A DNA stretch of 43,078 bases from Marinifilum sp. (GTDB lineage: Bacteria > UBA9089 > CG2-30-40-21). Shown piece by piece: positions 18,211 through 27,171 of the stretch. The notes below the pieces were generated by a model. That model was not told where the DNA came from. It saw only the letters and a program-made list of their open reading frames with translations, and did no database searches. The stretch's first letter is position 1, and every line of letters begins with the position of its first letter. Location: the NCBI GenBank assembly GCA_020717845.1, contig DYDG01000010.1:1-43078 (forward strand). The letters are read 5' to 3'. Position numbers and translations under genes: made by a program.

Positions 18211-20811
18211 TTATGTCCTTATCTCCATTGGTGACAATATTCTGCCATTTACTTCACAACATTGGGCAATCCTGATACAAGAGGTTATGTTTGCATTTGG
18301 ACATAAGGCATGGACAACCTCTTCTGGCTTGCCTGTTCCAGAATTGGTTGTCTTAATCTCCATCAATAACTGAAATCCTGCTGTTCCCATTCCGCATTCC
18401 GCATTATGTATTTCAATACCACGAACAAACTCTCGGATATTTACCTGCTTTATTGTATCCTTTCTCTTCCGCTGGACAATAACCTCTGTTTTGCTCATAA
18501 AAGAGGCAATGTCACTGAGTGATATTATTCCCTGTCCATCAACCTGATAACGGATAAAATCTACAATAGATGTCAATGCACCAGCATTTGAGGCAATAAA
18601 TACAGCATCCATAATCCTTATGCCACAAGGCAGCACCTCATTCAGCCTCCTCATTAACTCATCCAGCTTCATGGGTATCTCAAGCTCTATATCCAGGAAT
18701 TCCTCCTGACTCATTATCCCTACGCTTAAGGGATGGCCAAAGGAAAGCCTTGGATGCGGACTGTAACCACTGCTATAGGCAATCGGGATACTGGCTCGGC
18801 TTAATGATCGCATAAACATTCGGAGCATATCAAGATGGGAGACAAACGATACCTCTTTTCCTTTGGTATATTTCAATCTTACCCGTATCTGTCTTCCTTC
18901 TACAGCATTTCTGGCAGATGGCGGAAGGTAATATGTTGTCATAGGAGTCTGCTCGACTGCATCCTCTTGTCCTTTTTCTCCTTTTTGTCCACCTGTCTCA
19001 CATACCCCGCACTGCTTGCATCTGCCTATCTGACATGCAGGGGTAGTTATAGCCTCATAGGCACGCTTTGCCTCTTTTATCAGATATTCTTTGTGGACAC
19101 CAGTATCAATATGATCCCATGGAAGGTGTTCCTCAAGACTTCTTTTTCTGGCAGTGTAAAATTCAGGGGATATTCCCGCCCTTGCAAAGGCATCCATCCA
19201 GGCAGAGAGCTTAAAGTATTCTGACCAGGCATCAAATTTACACCCCTGTTCTAAGGCATAAAGCAGCACCTGTCCCAGCCTTCTATCACCCCTGGCAAAT
19301 ACTGCCTCCATAAAGCTTGTTGCCGGGTCATTCCAGCTAACGGTTATCCATCGACAACGTTGAAACTGTCTCTTGATATAGTTCAGTTTTTCCCTTAATT
19401 GCTCAATAGATTCCTGTGCCTCCCATTGGAATGGGGTATGTGACTTGGGAACAAATGAGGCAAGGCTTATCTTGAGTTGTTTTTTGCCATACCTGACACT
19501 ATTTATCAGGGAAACCATGCCCTCTATATCCTCCCATGTCTCTGTTGGCAAACCAATCATAAAATACAGCTTTACAGTATTCCATCCCTGGTGATATGCA
19601 TCCCTTATAATTGCAGGCAGGTCATAATCAAGAACATCTTTATTAATTACACAAGATAATCTCTTTGTCCCTGCCTCTGGGGCAATGGTCAGCCCTGTTT
19701 TTTTGATTTTGGACAATATAGCTGAAACCTCTGTTACCAATGAATTCAATCGCAAAGAGGGCAGGGAAATGGCTAATTTTCTACCATAACACCTCTCTAT
19801 CCCTTTGACCAGATCCAGAATATCCGAATGATCTGTAGAACTTAAAGAGCCAAGAGACAGCTCCTCATAACCAGTTTCCTTGATTATCTGTTGAGACTGT
19901 TTAAGCAGGGTGTTTAATGACCGCCCCCGAAGTGGTCTATAGATAAAACCTGCCTGACAGAATCGGCATCCCCGACTGCATCCTCGCTGAATCTCCAATC
20001 CAGCCCGATCATGAGCAATCTCTATAAACGGCACTATTGGTTTAATGGATGCCCTCTGCTGCTCAAGATCAACCACCCGTCTTTTTATTTTTGATAAAGG
20101 CTGAAGGCTGAAGGTTGAAGGCTGAAGGGGAAGATCTTCAATCTGTGGTGTGAACTCTTTGATTGTTCCATCTGGATGATATTCTACCCTATAGAATGAC
20201 GGCACATAAACGCTTTCTATTTGAGATAATGCCAGAAGCATTTCATAACGGCTTTTGTCTCGATAGCTTTTAACCGTTGAAACTATCTCAACAATAAGCT
20301 CCTCAGACTCACCGATACAGAATACATCAATAAAATCAGCCAATGGCTCAGGATTAAGGCTGCATGGCCCGCCAGCAATGATTAAAGGGTGTTTTTCTCC
20401 CCTATCTTTAGAAAGCAGGGGAATGTTTGATAACTGCAGCATATTCAGGACATTGGTATAACTCAGCTCATATTGAAGGCTGAAGCCGATAATATCGAAC
20501 TCTGACAGAGGTGTTTTAGACTCCAGTCCAAACAAAGGGATACCTTCTTTTCTCAGCCTTTCCTCCATATCAAGCCATGGGGAATACACCCTTTCTGCAG
20601 CCACATCTGGCAGATCATTCAGGATTTCATATAATATTTTCAATCCCAAATGAGACATGCCTATCTCATAAACATCTGGAAAGGCTAAGGCAATCCTTAC
20701 CCCTGTTGAGGAAATATCCTTAAAAACACTATTAATCTCACCCCCTGTATATCTGGCTGGTTTGGTTACAAGTGGCAATATATGTTCTATGTTTACCTTA
20801 TTCATGTCCAC
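18211..20811 (-). CDS. Fused radical SAM protein (TIGR03960-like, B12-binding type) + DUF2344/TIGR03936 domain
   Basis: CSRGCRFCQAGFIYRPLRGRS radical SAM Cx3Cx2C; PARYTGGEINSV N-term; C-term IRVRLKYTKGKEVSFVSHLDMLRMFMRSLSRASIPIAYSSGYSPHPRLSFG. Confidence 0.9.
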   Translation of the reverse strand: MDMNKVNIEHILPLVTKPARYTGGEINSVFKDISSTGVRIALAFPDVYEIGMSHLGLKILYEILNDLPDVAAERVYSPWLDMEERLRKEGIPLFGLESKTPLSEFDIIGFSLQYELSYTNVLNMLQLSNIPLLSKDRGEKHPLIIAGGPCSLNPEPLADFIDVFCIGESEELIVEIVSTVKSYRDKSRYEMLLALSQIESVYVPSFYRVEYHPDGTIKEFTPQIEDLPLQPSTFSLQPLSKIKRRVVDLEQQRASIKPIVPFIEIAHDRAGLEIQRGCSRGCRFCQAGFIYRPLRGRSLNTLLKQSQQIIKETGYEELSLGSLSSTDHSDILDLVKGIERCYGRKLAISLPSLRLNSLVTEVSAILSKIKKTGLTIAPEAGTKRLSCVINKDVLDYDLPAIIRDAYHQGWNTVKLYFMIGLPTETWEDIEGMVSLINSVRYGKKQLKISLASFVPKSHTPFQWEAQESIEQLREKLNYIKRQFQRCRWITVSWNDPATSFMEAVFARGDRRLGQVLLYALEQGCKFDAWSEYFKLSAWMDAFARAGISPEFYTARKRSLEEHLPWDHIDTGVHKEYLIKEAKRAYEAITTPACQIGRCKQCGVCETGGQKGEKGQEDAVEQTPMTTYYLPPSARNAVEGRQIRVRLKYTKGKEVSFVSHLDMLRMFMRSLSRASIPIAYSSGYSPHPRLSFGHPLSVGIMSQEEFLDIELEIPMKLDELMRRLNEVLPCGIRIMDAVFIASNAGALTSIVDFIRYQVDGQGIISLSDIASFMSKTEVIVQRKRKDTIKQVNIREFVRGIEIHNAECGMGTAGFQLLMEIKTTNSGTGKPEEVVHALCPNANITSCIRIAQCCEVNGRILSPMEIRT

Positions 20812-20903
20812 CTCGGGTAGAATATGTTTGAGTGCAATTGACCACCGGCAGTGGACATTCCATCACCACAGACAGGAATGTCTGTGCTACGTTGTTTGGC
20901 AAT

Positions 20904-21440
20904 TCATTTAGCACTTAGCCTCGAAAGGCTCCTATCCTTTTCAGAGATAATTGGGTCATTAATCGGCCAGTTGATATTAATCTCAGGGTCATTCCAGATG
21001 ATCCCGCAGTCATGCTCAGGGGAATATTCCTCTGTACACTTATAAACAACCTCAGCCATTTGGCTTAAAACAAGAAATCCATGGGCAAAACCAGTCGGGA
21101 TATAAAGTATGGACTGATTTTCTTCTGATAGCTCAATCCCAACCCATTGGGTATAGCTGGGTGAGCCTTTTCTTATATCAACAGCTACATCAAATATCCT
21201 CCCCCTTAAGCAGCGAACCAATTTACCCTGTGCCTTAGGATTTTTCTGATAATGAAGACCCCTTAACACAGATTTCACAGACATTGATTGATTATCCTGA
21301 ACAAATTTCTCCATTATCCCCATTTTAACAAAATCAGAATACTTATAGGTTTCCATGAAGAAACCTCTTTCATCTGTCAATACCTTTGGTTCAATAAGGA
21401 TAATTTCAGGTATGGATAATTGTTTGAAATCAAAGGGCAT
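20904..21440 (-). CDS. rfbC: dTDP-4-dehydrorhamnose 3,5-epimerase
   Basis: IPEIILIEPKVLTDERGFFMETYKYSDF, FVQDNQSMSVKSVLRGLHYQ, GFAHGFLVLS. Confidence 0.95.
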   Translation of the reverse strand: MPFDFKQLSIPEIILIEPKVLTDERGFFMETYKYSDFVKMGIMEKFVQDNQSMSVKSVLRGLHYQKNPKAQGKLVRCLRGRIFDVAVDIRKGSPSYTQWVGIELSEENQSILYIPTGFAHGFLVLSQMAEVVYKCTEEYSPEHDCGIIWNDPEININWPINDPIISEKDRSLSRLSAK

Positions 21441-21487
21441 ATCTCCTCCCTATGTTTAAGGTTGACACGACAATAGCATCTCATGTA

Positions 21488-21510
21488 TTGGTGGGCAATG
21501 CCCACCCTAC
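21488..21510. repeat. TTGGTGGGCAATGCCCACCCTAC dispersed palindromic repeat
   Basis: Exact reverse complement of 14750-14772. Confidence 0.9.
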
Positions 21511-21579
21511 AACTAAAAATAGGGGCAGAGAAAATAAACCCTGCCCCTACTCAAAATATCAATCTTGTCCCTTGATAAT

Positions 21580-23409
21580 CTATCTTTGTTTCTTTCTCAG
21601 TCCTCTGGCAAGTCCAATTAATCCGCTGCCCAGAAGCAATATAGTTGTTGGTTCTGGAACAGCAGCTGGTCCCCCTACAGGAGGTGAGCCAGGAGCAGGT
21701 GCACCTATTCCACCACCACCGCCACCGCCTGGCAAGGGTGGATCACCGATAAAATAACCTGGTCTTGGATCAGATGTTGCATACGGGCCATCTGTCCCAG
21801 GATAAGGGCTGCGGAATGAAAAACCTGCCAGATCATTGTCTGGAGTGATGTTATGGGTTGCATAATCTGTTGAGTACCAGCGAAGTATCTCTGGCGGATC
21901 CTGCCAGAGGTTACCATTGCTGCCCCACATACCTCCGGTATTCTGCCAATTCCAAATTGATGGATCAGGAGATACCATTTGATATGACCATCCTGCAGGT
22001 GAATTGATATCAAATACCGTTCCCGGCCAGATAGGCACCTCATAGTCAACAATATTCTGAGCAGAAAGGTCAGAGTTATTCACTGTGAAGTTATAGGTGA
22101 ACCAGTTATCAGCTCCAGTAGTGATCATGGTATCAATCCATGAGATATGTCCCCCATTACTAACCACTGCACCAGCTATCTGAGCAGGGGTTGCCGTTGC
22201 TGGAAGTGAATTTCCTGCTGGATCAACCAATGGCGGTGAATCTGGTGGAGGGGTTGTCTCTCCAGATGAATCTTCTGGCAATGGCGGATCACCTATAAAC
22301 GGAAAGTCACTCGGATCAGAGGTTTGATATGGTCCCCCTGCCCCGGCATAAGGACTGTCAAACCTGAAGCCAGCAAGCGATGTCCCTGGATTAACCATGT
22401 CAGGATAGTACCAGTTACTGCCTTCTGCCTGCCAGTGCAGGATTAATGGTGGATTCTGCCAGTTTGCCCCCCATGTGCCAAACTGTTGGTTCACATTTTC
22501 CCAATTCCAGATAATACCAGGATCACCTGGTTTGCCAATGGTATATGTCCAGCCAAGCGGGGATTGGATATTGAATACCGTTCCAGGGAAGATAGGCACC
22601 TCATAATCAATGATAGGAGCGGTTGATGTTGCCGAATTATTAACCTCAAAGTCATAGGTATACCAGCCACTTAAGGAATCCTGGTTGACAATGGTATCTA
22701 TCCATGATGTATGCTGCCAGGGTTGAAAGGCAGCCGTGGCTGTGCCGTAAAACTCTGAAGATGTCTCCCAGTATTCATAAGTACTGGTTCCTTCTGGTTC
22801 ACCTTCTGGTTCACCTTCTGGTTTATCCAACAGTTCATTTATATAATAATCATACTCATATCCACTTCCTATTTGCCAGCTTCCACCAACTGTTTCATAT
22901 GGTGTAGCAATTGGTGACAGTGGCGTAGTAAACCCAAAACCATTCAAGATATTACCAGCAGGTATGGGAGAGTCATGCTCACCTCCATACACTGTACTTT
23001 CTTCATACCAATGCAATGTTGCTGGGAAAGACTGCCATCGCCAGCTTGGTGTAATGGGCACCAATCTATCCTCAATCATATTTATAGGAGTTGCATTACC
23101 CCATACCTGTGAAAAATGCTCCAACCAACTCCAAGTATAATTCCACCCTTGTGGCGAGGTAATATTGTGTGTTGTGGTTTGCCATGGCCACACTGGCAGC
23201 ATAAAATCACTTATCTCATCCGTGCTATTCAAGGCATTGAGGACAGTAAAATTATAGGTATATTCTCCGTTAGCAGTAGGGCTAACATCAGTTAGCACCG
23301 TAGAGGTATGAGAACCATCCACCGACCACCCCCAATAATCTGCTCCTGCCTTTCCCTCAAACAGAAAAAAGCATGAAATCACCAATAGAAATATAAAATA
23401 CCGTTTCAT
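21580..23409 (-). CDS. PEP-CTERM sorted exported protein with three internal repeats (start revised to ATG at 23409)
   Basis: C-term VPEPTTILLLGSGLIGLARGLRKKQR; MKRYFIFLLVISCFFLFEGKAGA signal; GGAGG upstream of 23409; repeats around DYEVPI(F/W)PGTVF(N/D)I(Q/N)SP. Confidence 0.9.
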   Translation of the reverse strand: MKRYFIFLLVISCFFLFEGKAGADYWGWSVDGSHTSTVLTDVSPTANGEYTYNFTVLNALNSTDEISDFMLPVWPWQTTTHNITSPQGWNYTWSWLEHFSQVWGNATPINMIEDRLVPITPSWRWQSFPATLHWYEESTVYGGEHDSPIPAGNILNGFGFTTPLSPIATPYETVGGSWQIGSGYEYDYYINELLDKPEGEPEGEPEGTSTYEYWETSSEFYGTATAAFQPWQHTSWIDTIVNQDSLSGWYTYDFEVNNSATSTAPIIDYEVPIFPGTVFNIQSPLGWTYTIGKPGDPGIIWNWENVNQQFGTWGANWQNPPLILHWQAEGSNWYYPDMVNPGTSLAGFRFDSPYAGAGGPYQTSDPSDFPFIGDPPLPEDSSGETTPPPDSPPLVDPAGNSLPATATPAQIAGAVVSNGGHISWIDTMITTGADNWFTYNFTVNNSDLSAQNIVDYEVPIWPGTVFDINSPAGWSYQMVSPDPSIWNWQNTGGMWGSNGNLWQDPPEILRWYSTDYATHNITPDNDLAGFSFRSPYPGTDGPYATSDPRPGYFIGDPPLPGGGGGGGIGAPAPGSPPVGGPAAVPEPTTILLLGSGLIGLARGLRKKQR

Positions 23410-23513
23410 AATAAACACCTCCAACTAAGATTAGATGTATGCCATCAACTTTATATGTTAATAAATTCCTGATTCAATCAAGAATTTGATATTTTTGTCT
23501 GCCAAATATTTAC

Positions 23514-23542
23514 ATTATACCACAAATATATCGATTTGTCAA
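23514..23542 (-). promoter_or_regulatory. Putative sigma70 promoter TTGACA - 17 nt - TATAAT (minus strand)
   Basis: Perfect consensus: ATTATA 23514-23519, TGTCAA 23537-23542 on +; upstream of the PEP-CTERM gene. Confidence 0.8.
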
Positions 23543-23820
23543 ATTTTTTTTGCTATCCGGCAGGGCAAACGCATCTAAATCCCACACCCGTAAATGTGGA
23601 ATAGCACCACAAAAGCAGTTCTTTCGCAACCTTTGTTTGTGTAAAAAGACAACAGCTTGTGGGTTTTTTGCCCCATACGTTTAGAGTGCATCAACTATAA
23701 AACTACCCCAAATAATATGGCAAGTAGCAATTAGTACAGCAATTCTCGGTGAAAAACATCACTCTTGCCTTTTTTACCGAGAATTGCTGATAATTTATCC
23801 TGTATCCGATTACTAATTCT

Positions 23821-24285
23821 CTATGCGGCTAATTTTAGTAATTCGCCCTTTATCCCTACTATCTCCTGCTCTACATTTATAACCCTAATTTCTAATTTCT
23901 CTTGCTCCTCACGCCTGACAACTGCTCTATAAAGTTGATCAATTCGCTCATTTGTTCTGTCTAATCGTGCACTTAAATTTATGTTCATCTGATCCATTCG
24001 ATTATTCGTCTCATCTATTCGTGCAATTAAACTCCTATTCATCTCGTCCATTCGTGCAATTAAACTTGTGTTCATTTCACCCATTCGATTATTCGTCTCA
24101 TCTATTCGTTTATTCGTCTCATCTATCCTTCTACTCTGGTCAACAAGATGAGCGTTCATATCGTCAAGCCTCTTATTTGTCAACTGCAACAATACATTAA
24201 TCTTTTCATTCTCTCCTTTGATTACGCCAAGTTCAGGAAGTATAAGTTCCTGAACAACCTTTTTAATAGTTTCTGCTATTTCCAT
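23821..24285 (-). CDS. Coiled-coil protein with tandem 7-residue-type repeats
   Basis: RIDETNKRIDETNNRMGEMNTSLIARMDEMNRSLIARIDETNNRMDQMN. Confidence 0.75.
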   Translation of the reverse strand: MEIAETIKKVVQELILPELGVIKGENEKINVLLQLTNKRLDDMNAHLVDQSRRIDETNKRIDETNNRMGEMNTSLIARMDEMNRSLIARIDETNNRMDQMNINLSARLDRTNERIDQLYRAVVRREEQEKLEIRVINVEQEIVGIKGELLKLAA

Positions 24286-24312
24286 TTTTTTTCATCTCCT
24301 TTTGATTTTATT

Positions 24313-24567
24313 TTAGTAGCACAGGCATCTTGCCTGTGAGGAGCGATGCTCCATAGTTTTACTTATTTTAGTATCCCGGACATTACCTTTTTTGTAGAGT
24401 TTTTTTGACAGGATTACAGGATGGACAGGATATTTTTTAATTTATTTTTATCTTTTTTGTTTTTATCCTGTCCAATCCTGTAATCCTGTCAAAAATCTTA
24501 TCTGGTAGAAATTATCTGTTCTACTATAGCAGATTAAAAAAGGCAGGTTGGAAACCTGTGCTACTAA
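24313..24567. repeat. Nested inverted-repeat element
   Basis: Outer arms TTAGTAGCACAGG (24313-24325)/CCTGTGCTACTAA (24555-24567); inner arms TTTTTGACAGGATTACAGGATGGACAGGATA (24402-24431)/TATCCTGTCCAATCCTGTAATCCTGTCAAAAA (24464-24495). Confidence 0.9.
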
Positions 24568-25436
24568 CCAACCAATCTCAGAAGATATTGTCCATACTCA
24601 TTTTTGCTTAAAGGTTCTGCAAGCCTTAACAGCTGTTCCTTATCGATATATCCCAAAGAAAAGGCTATCTCTTCTATACAGGCTACCTTCAGTCCCTGCC
24701 TTTTTTCGATTGCCTCGACAAACCCTGCAGCATCAAAAAGGCTTTCATGTGTTCCTGTATCAAGCCAGGCATATCCCCTTCCCATCAGCTCAACCCTGAG
24801 GTTATTATTCTCCAGGTATCTCTTGTTCACATCTGTTATCTCCAGCTCTCCCCTCCATGAAGGCTTGATATTTTTAGCGATATCAACAACCAGATTGTCA
24901 TAAAAATATAGCCCTGTAACCGCATAATTGGATTTAGGCATCATGGGTTTTTCCTCAATAGACAAAACCCTGCCATCCTTGTCAAACTCAACCACACCAT
25001 ATCTCTGCGGATCTGTCACATAGTAGCCAAATACTGTTGCCCCTTTCTGGAAGGATACATCCATAACCGCCTTTTTTAACAGCTCGATTAATCCATGGCC
25101 ATAAAAGATATTATCTCCCAGGATGAGGCAGACATCATCATTCCCAATGAATTCCTCACCCAGGATAAATGCCTCTGCCAATCCATTTGGAGAAGGCTGT
25201 TCCTTGAATTTAATATTTAACCCAAGATGATTGCCGTCACCAAATATCTCTTCAAACCTTGGCAAATCCTGAGGGGTTGAGATTATCAGGACATCCCTTA
25301 TGCCTGCAAGCATAAGTATAGAAAGCGGGTAGTAGATCATGGGCTTATTATAAATTGGCAAAAGCTGTTTGCAAACACTAATGGTTACTGGATAAAGCCT
25401 TGATCCGCTTCCTCCTGCAAGAATAATTCCTTTCAT
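24564..25436 (-). CDS. rfbA: Glucose-1-phosphate thymidylyltransferase
   Basis: [39 protein letters not shown]. Confidence 0.96.
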   Translation of the reverse strand: MKGIILAGGSGSRLYPVTISVCKQLLPIYNKPMIYYPLSILMLAGIRDVLIISTPQDLPRFEEIFGDGNHLGLNIKFKEQPSPNGLAEAFILGEEFIGNDDVCLILGDNIFYGHGLIELLKKAVMDVSFQKGATVFGYYVTDPQRYGVVEFDKDGRVLSIEEKPMMPKSNYAVTGLYFYDNLVVDIAKNIKPSWRGELEITDVNKRYLENNNLRVELMGRGYAWLDTGTHESLFDAAGFVEAIEKRQGLKVACIEEIAFSLGYIDKEQLLRLAEPLSKNEYGQYLLRLVG

Positions 25437-26470
25437 CTTTGCTCCTTCTTAACCCTTTTAATATCTGACTCTACCATCATTTTTGCCAGCTCTTCAAACT
25501 TAGTCTCTGGCTGCCAGCCAAGTTTTTCTTTAGCCTTAAGGGGATTGCCCAGTAATATATCTACCTCAGCCGGCCGATAAAATTCTGGTGATACCTCTAT
25601 CAATATCTTACCTGTTTTTTCATCAATCCCTTTTGTTTCAACGCCCTGTCCTTGCCATTGTATCTTGAACCCTGCACAATCAAAGGCATATTCTACAAAT
25701 TCCCGGACAGTATGAGTTTCTCCAGTAGATAAGATGTAATCATCTGCCTTATCTTGTTGAAGCATACGCCACATCCCTTCCACATACTCCTTGGCATACC
25801 CCCAATCTCTTTTGGCATCCAGATTGCCGAGGACAATCTTTTCCTGCAACCCAAGGATGATCCTGGCGATGCCATAGGTTATTTTCCTGGTAATAAATTC
25901 TAAGCCTCGTAGCGGAGATTCATGATTGAACAATATCCCGGAACAGGCGAACATATTATAAGATTCCCTATAATTTACTACAGCCCAATGAGCAAACAAC
26001 TTTGAAACCCCATATGGGCTTCTTGGATAAAACGGTGTTCTTTCTGTCTGAGGCATCTCCCGGACATCACCAAACATCTCGCTTGTAGATGCCTGATAGA
26101 ATCTTGCCTCTGGTTTCAGTGTCCTGATTATCTCAAGCAATCGCAAGACACCAATGGCATTCACCTCTGAGGTCAGGATTGGCTGTTCAAAAGAGGTATG
26201 GACAAAGCTCTGAGCCGCCAGGTTATATATCTCATCTGGCTGGATTTTTTCTATTATTCTATAGACATTTTCAAACTCCAGCAGATCCATATAAACGATC
26301 TTAATCTTGTCTTCTATCCCCAGATCCTTTAATCTCCAATTGCTTGAATCACCGCTTCTTCTGTCAGCCCCAAAAACCGTATATCCTTTTTCCAATAGAA
26401 GCTGTCCAAGATATGCCCCATCTTGTCCACGAATACCTGTAATTAATGCTGTTTTACCTTGCTCACTCAT
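25433..26470 (-). CDS. gmd: GDP-mannose 4,6-dehydratase
   Basis: [66 protein letters not shown]. Confidence 0.95.
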   Translation of the reverse strand: MSEQGKTALITGIRGQDGAYLGQLLLEKGYTVFGADRRSGDSSNWRLKDLGIEDKIKIVYMDLLEFENVYRIIEKIQPDEIYNLAAQSFVHTSFEQPILTSEVNAIGVLRLLEIIRTLKPEARFYQASTSEMFGDVREMPQTERTPFYPRSPYGVSKLFAHWAVVNYRESYNMFACSGILFNHESPLRGLEFITRKITYGIARIILGLQEKIVLGNLDAKRDWGYAKEYVEGMWRMLQQDKADDYILSTGETHTVREFVEYAFDCAGFKIQWQGQGVETKGIDEKTGKILIEVSPEFYRPAEVDILLGNPLKAKEKLGWQPETKFEELAKMMVESDIKRVKKEQR

Positions 26471-27098
26471 TATTGTCTCCTTTGCACTTTACTTTAAGAT
26501 GTCTTCTGATAAAGACATACAATCCAACAACAAGAAGAATGCCTATGAATAGATCACACTTATGGAATATTGGAGAAACAACAGAATGGTATTTTTCGCC
26601 AAATTTCATCCCCAAATAGGTAAGTCCATAATTCCAGGGAATAGAGCCAATGGTTGTATAAAGACAAAACTTAAAGAAGTTCATCTTTGATATGCCTGCT
26701 GGCAGGGAGATAAACGTTCTGATAACCGGCATATTTCTGGTAATAAATATTGCCCATTCACCATATTTACTAAACCATCTATCGGCTACATCTATATCGT
26801 GATGGGTGATTAAGATATATTTGCCGTATTTCATAATAAATGGTCTGCCGCCAACCGCACCAACCCAGTAAGCAATTACTGATCCAACCAGATTACCCAC
26901 TGTCCCGGCAAATACCACCCAGAACATTGAGAATTTCCCCTCAGCTATCAAACAGCCTGCAAATGGCATGATAATCTCAGAGGGCAGAGGAATGCAGGCA
27001 CTTTCTATTGCCATGGCTATTCCTACACCAAAATAGCCTGTGGCATCAATGATATTTTTTACAATAACAGCCAAGAATTCAAGTATGTCAGTAATCAT
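26463..27098 (-). CDS. DedA family membrane protein
   Basis: ESACIPLPSEIIMPFAGCL, GNLVGSVIAYWVGAVGGRP, RNMPVIRTFISLPAGISKM. Confidence 0.92.
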   Translation of the reverse strand: MITDILEFLAVIVKNIIDATGYFGVGIAMAIESACIPLPSEIIMPFAGCLIAEGKFSMFWVVFAGTVGNLVGSVIAYWVGAVGGRPFIMKYGKYILITHHDIDVADRWFSKYGEWAIFITRNMPVIRTFISLPAGISKMNFFKFCLYTTIGSIPWNYGLTYLGMKFGEKYHSVVSPIFHKCDLFIGILLVVGLYVFIRRHLKVKCKGDNNE

Positions 27099-27171
27099 GG
27101 TAACTCCTTTTAGGTAAATAGACTGAAGGTAAATACAGTGAGCAGATGTTTAATCTTTTTACCTTCAGCCT

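Noticed and set aside
21452-21757. 101-aa plus-strand ORF with VLVGNAHPT and proline-rich tail
   Set aside because: Repeat-derived start plus antisense of the Gly/Pro-rich C-terminus of the PEP-CTERM gene
23580-23700. Possible GEMM/c-di-GMP riboswitch because of CAGGGCAAAC
   Set aside because: The conserved GEMM partner motif (GGGACGCAAAGCC-type) is absent and the word lies upstream of the promoter on the opposite strand
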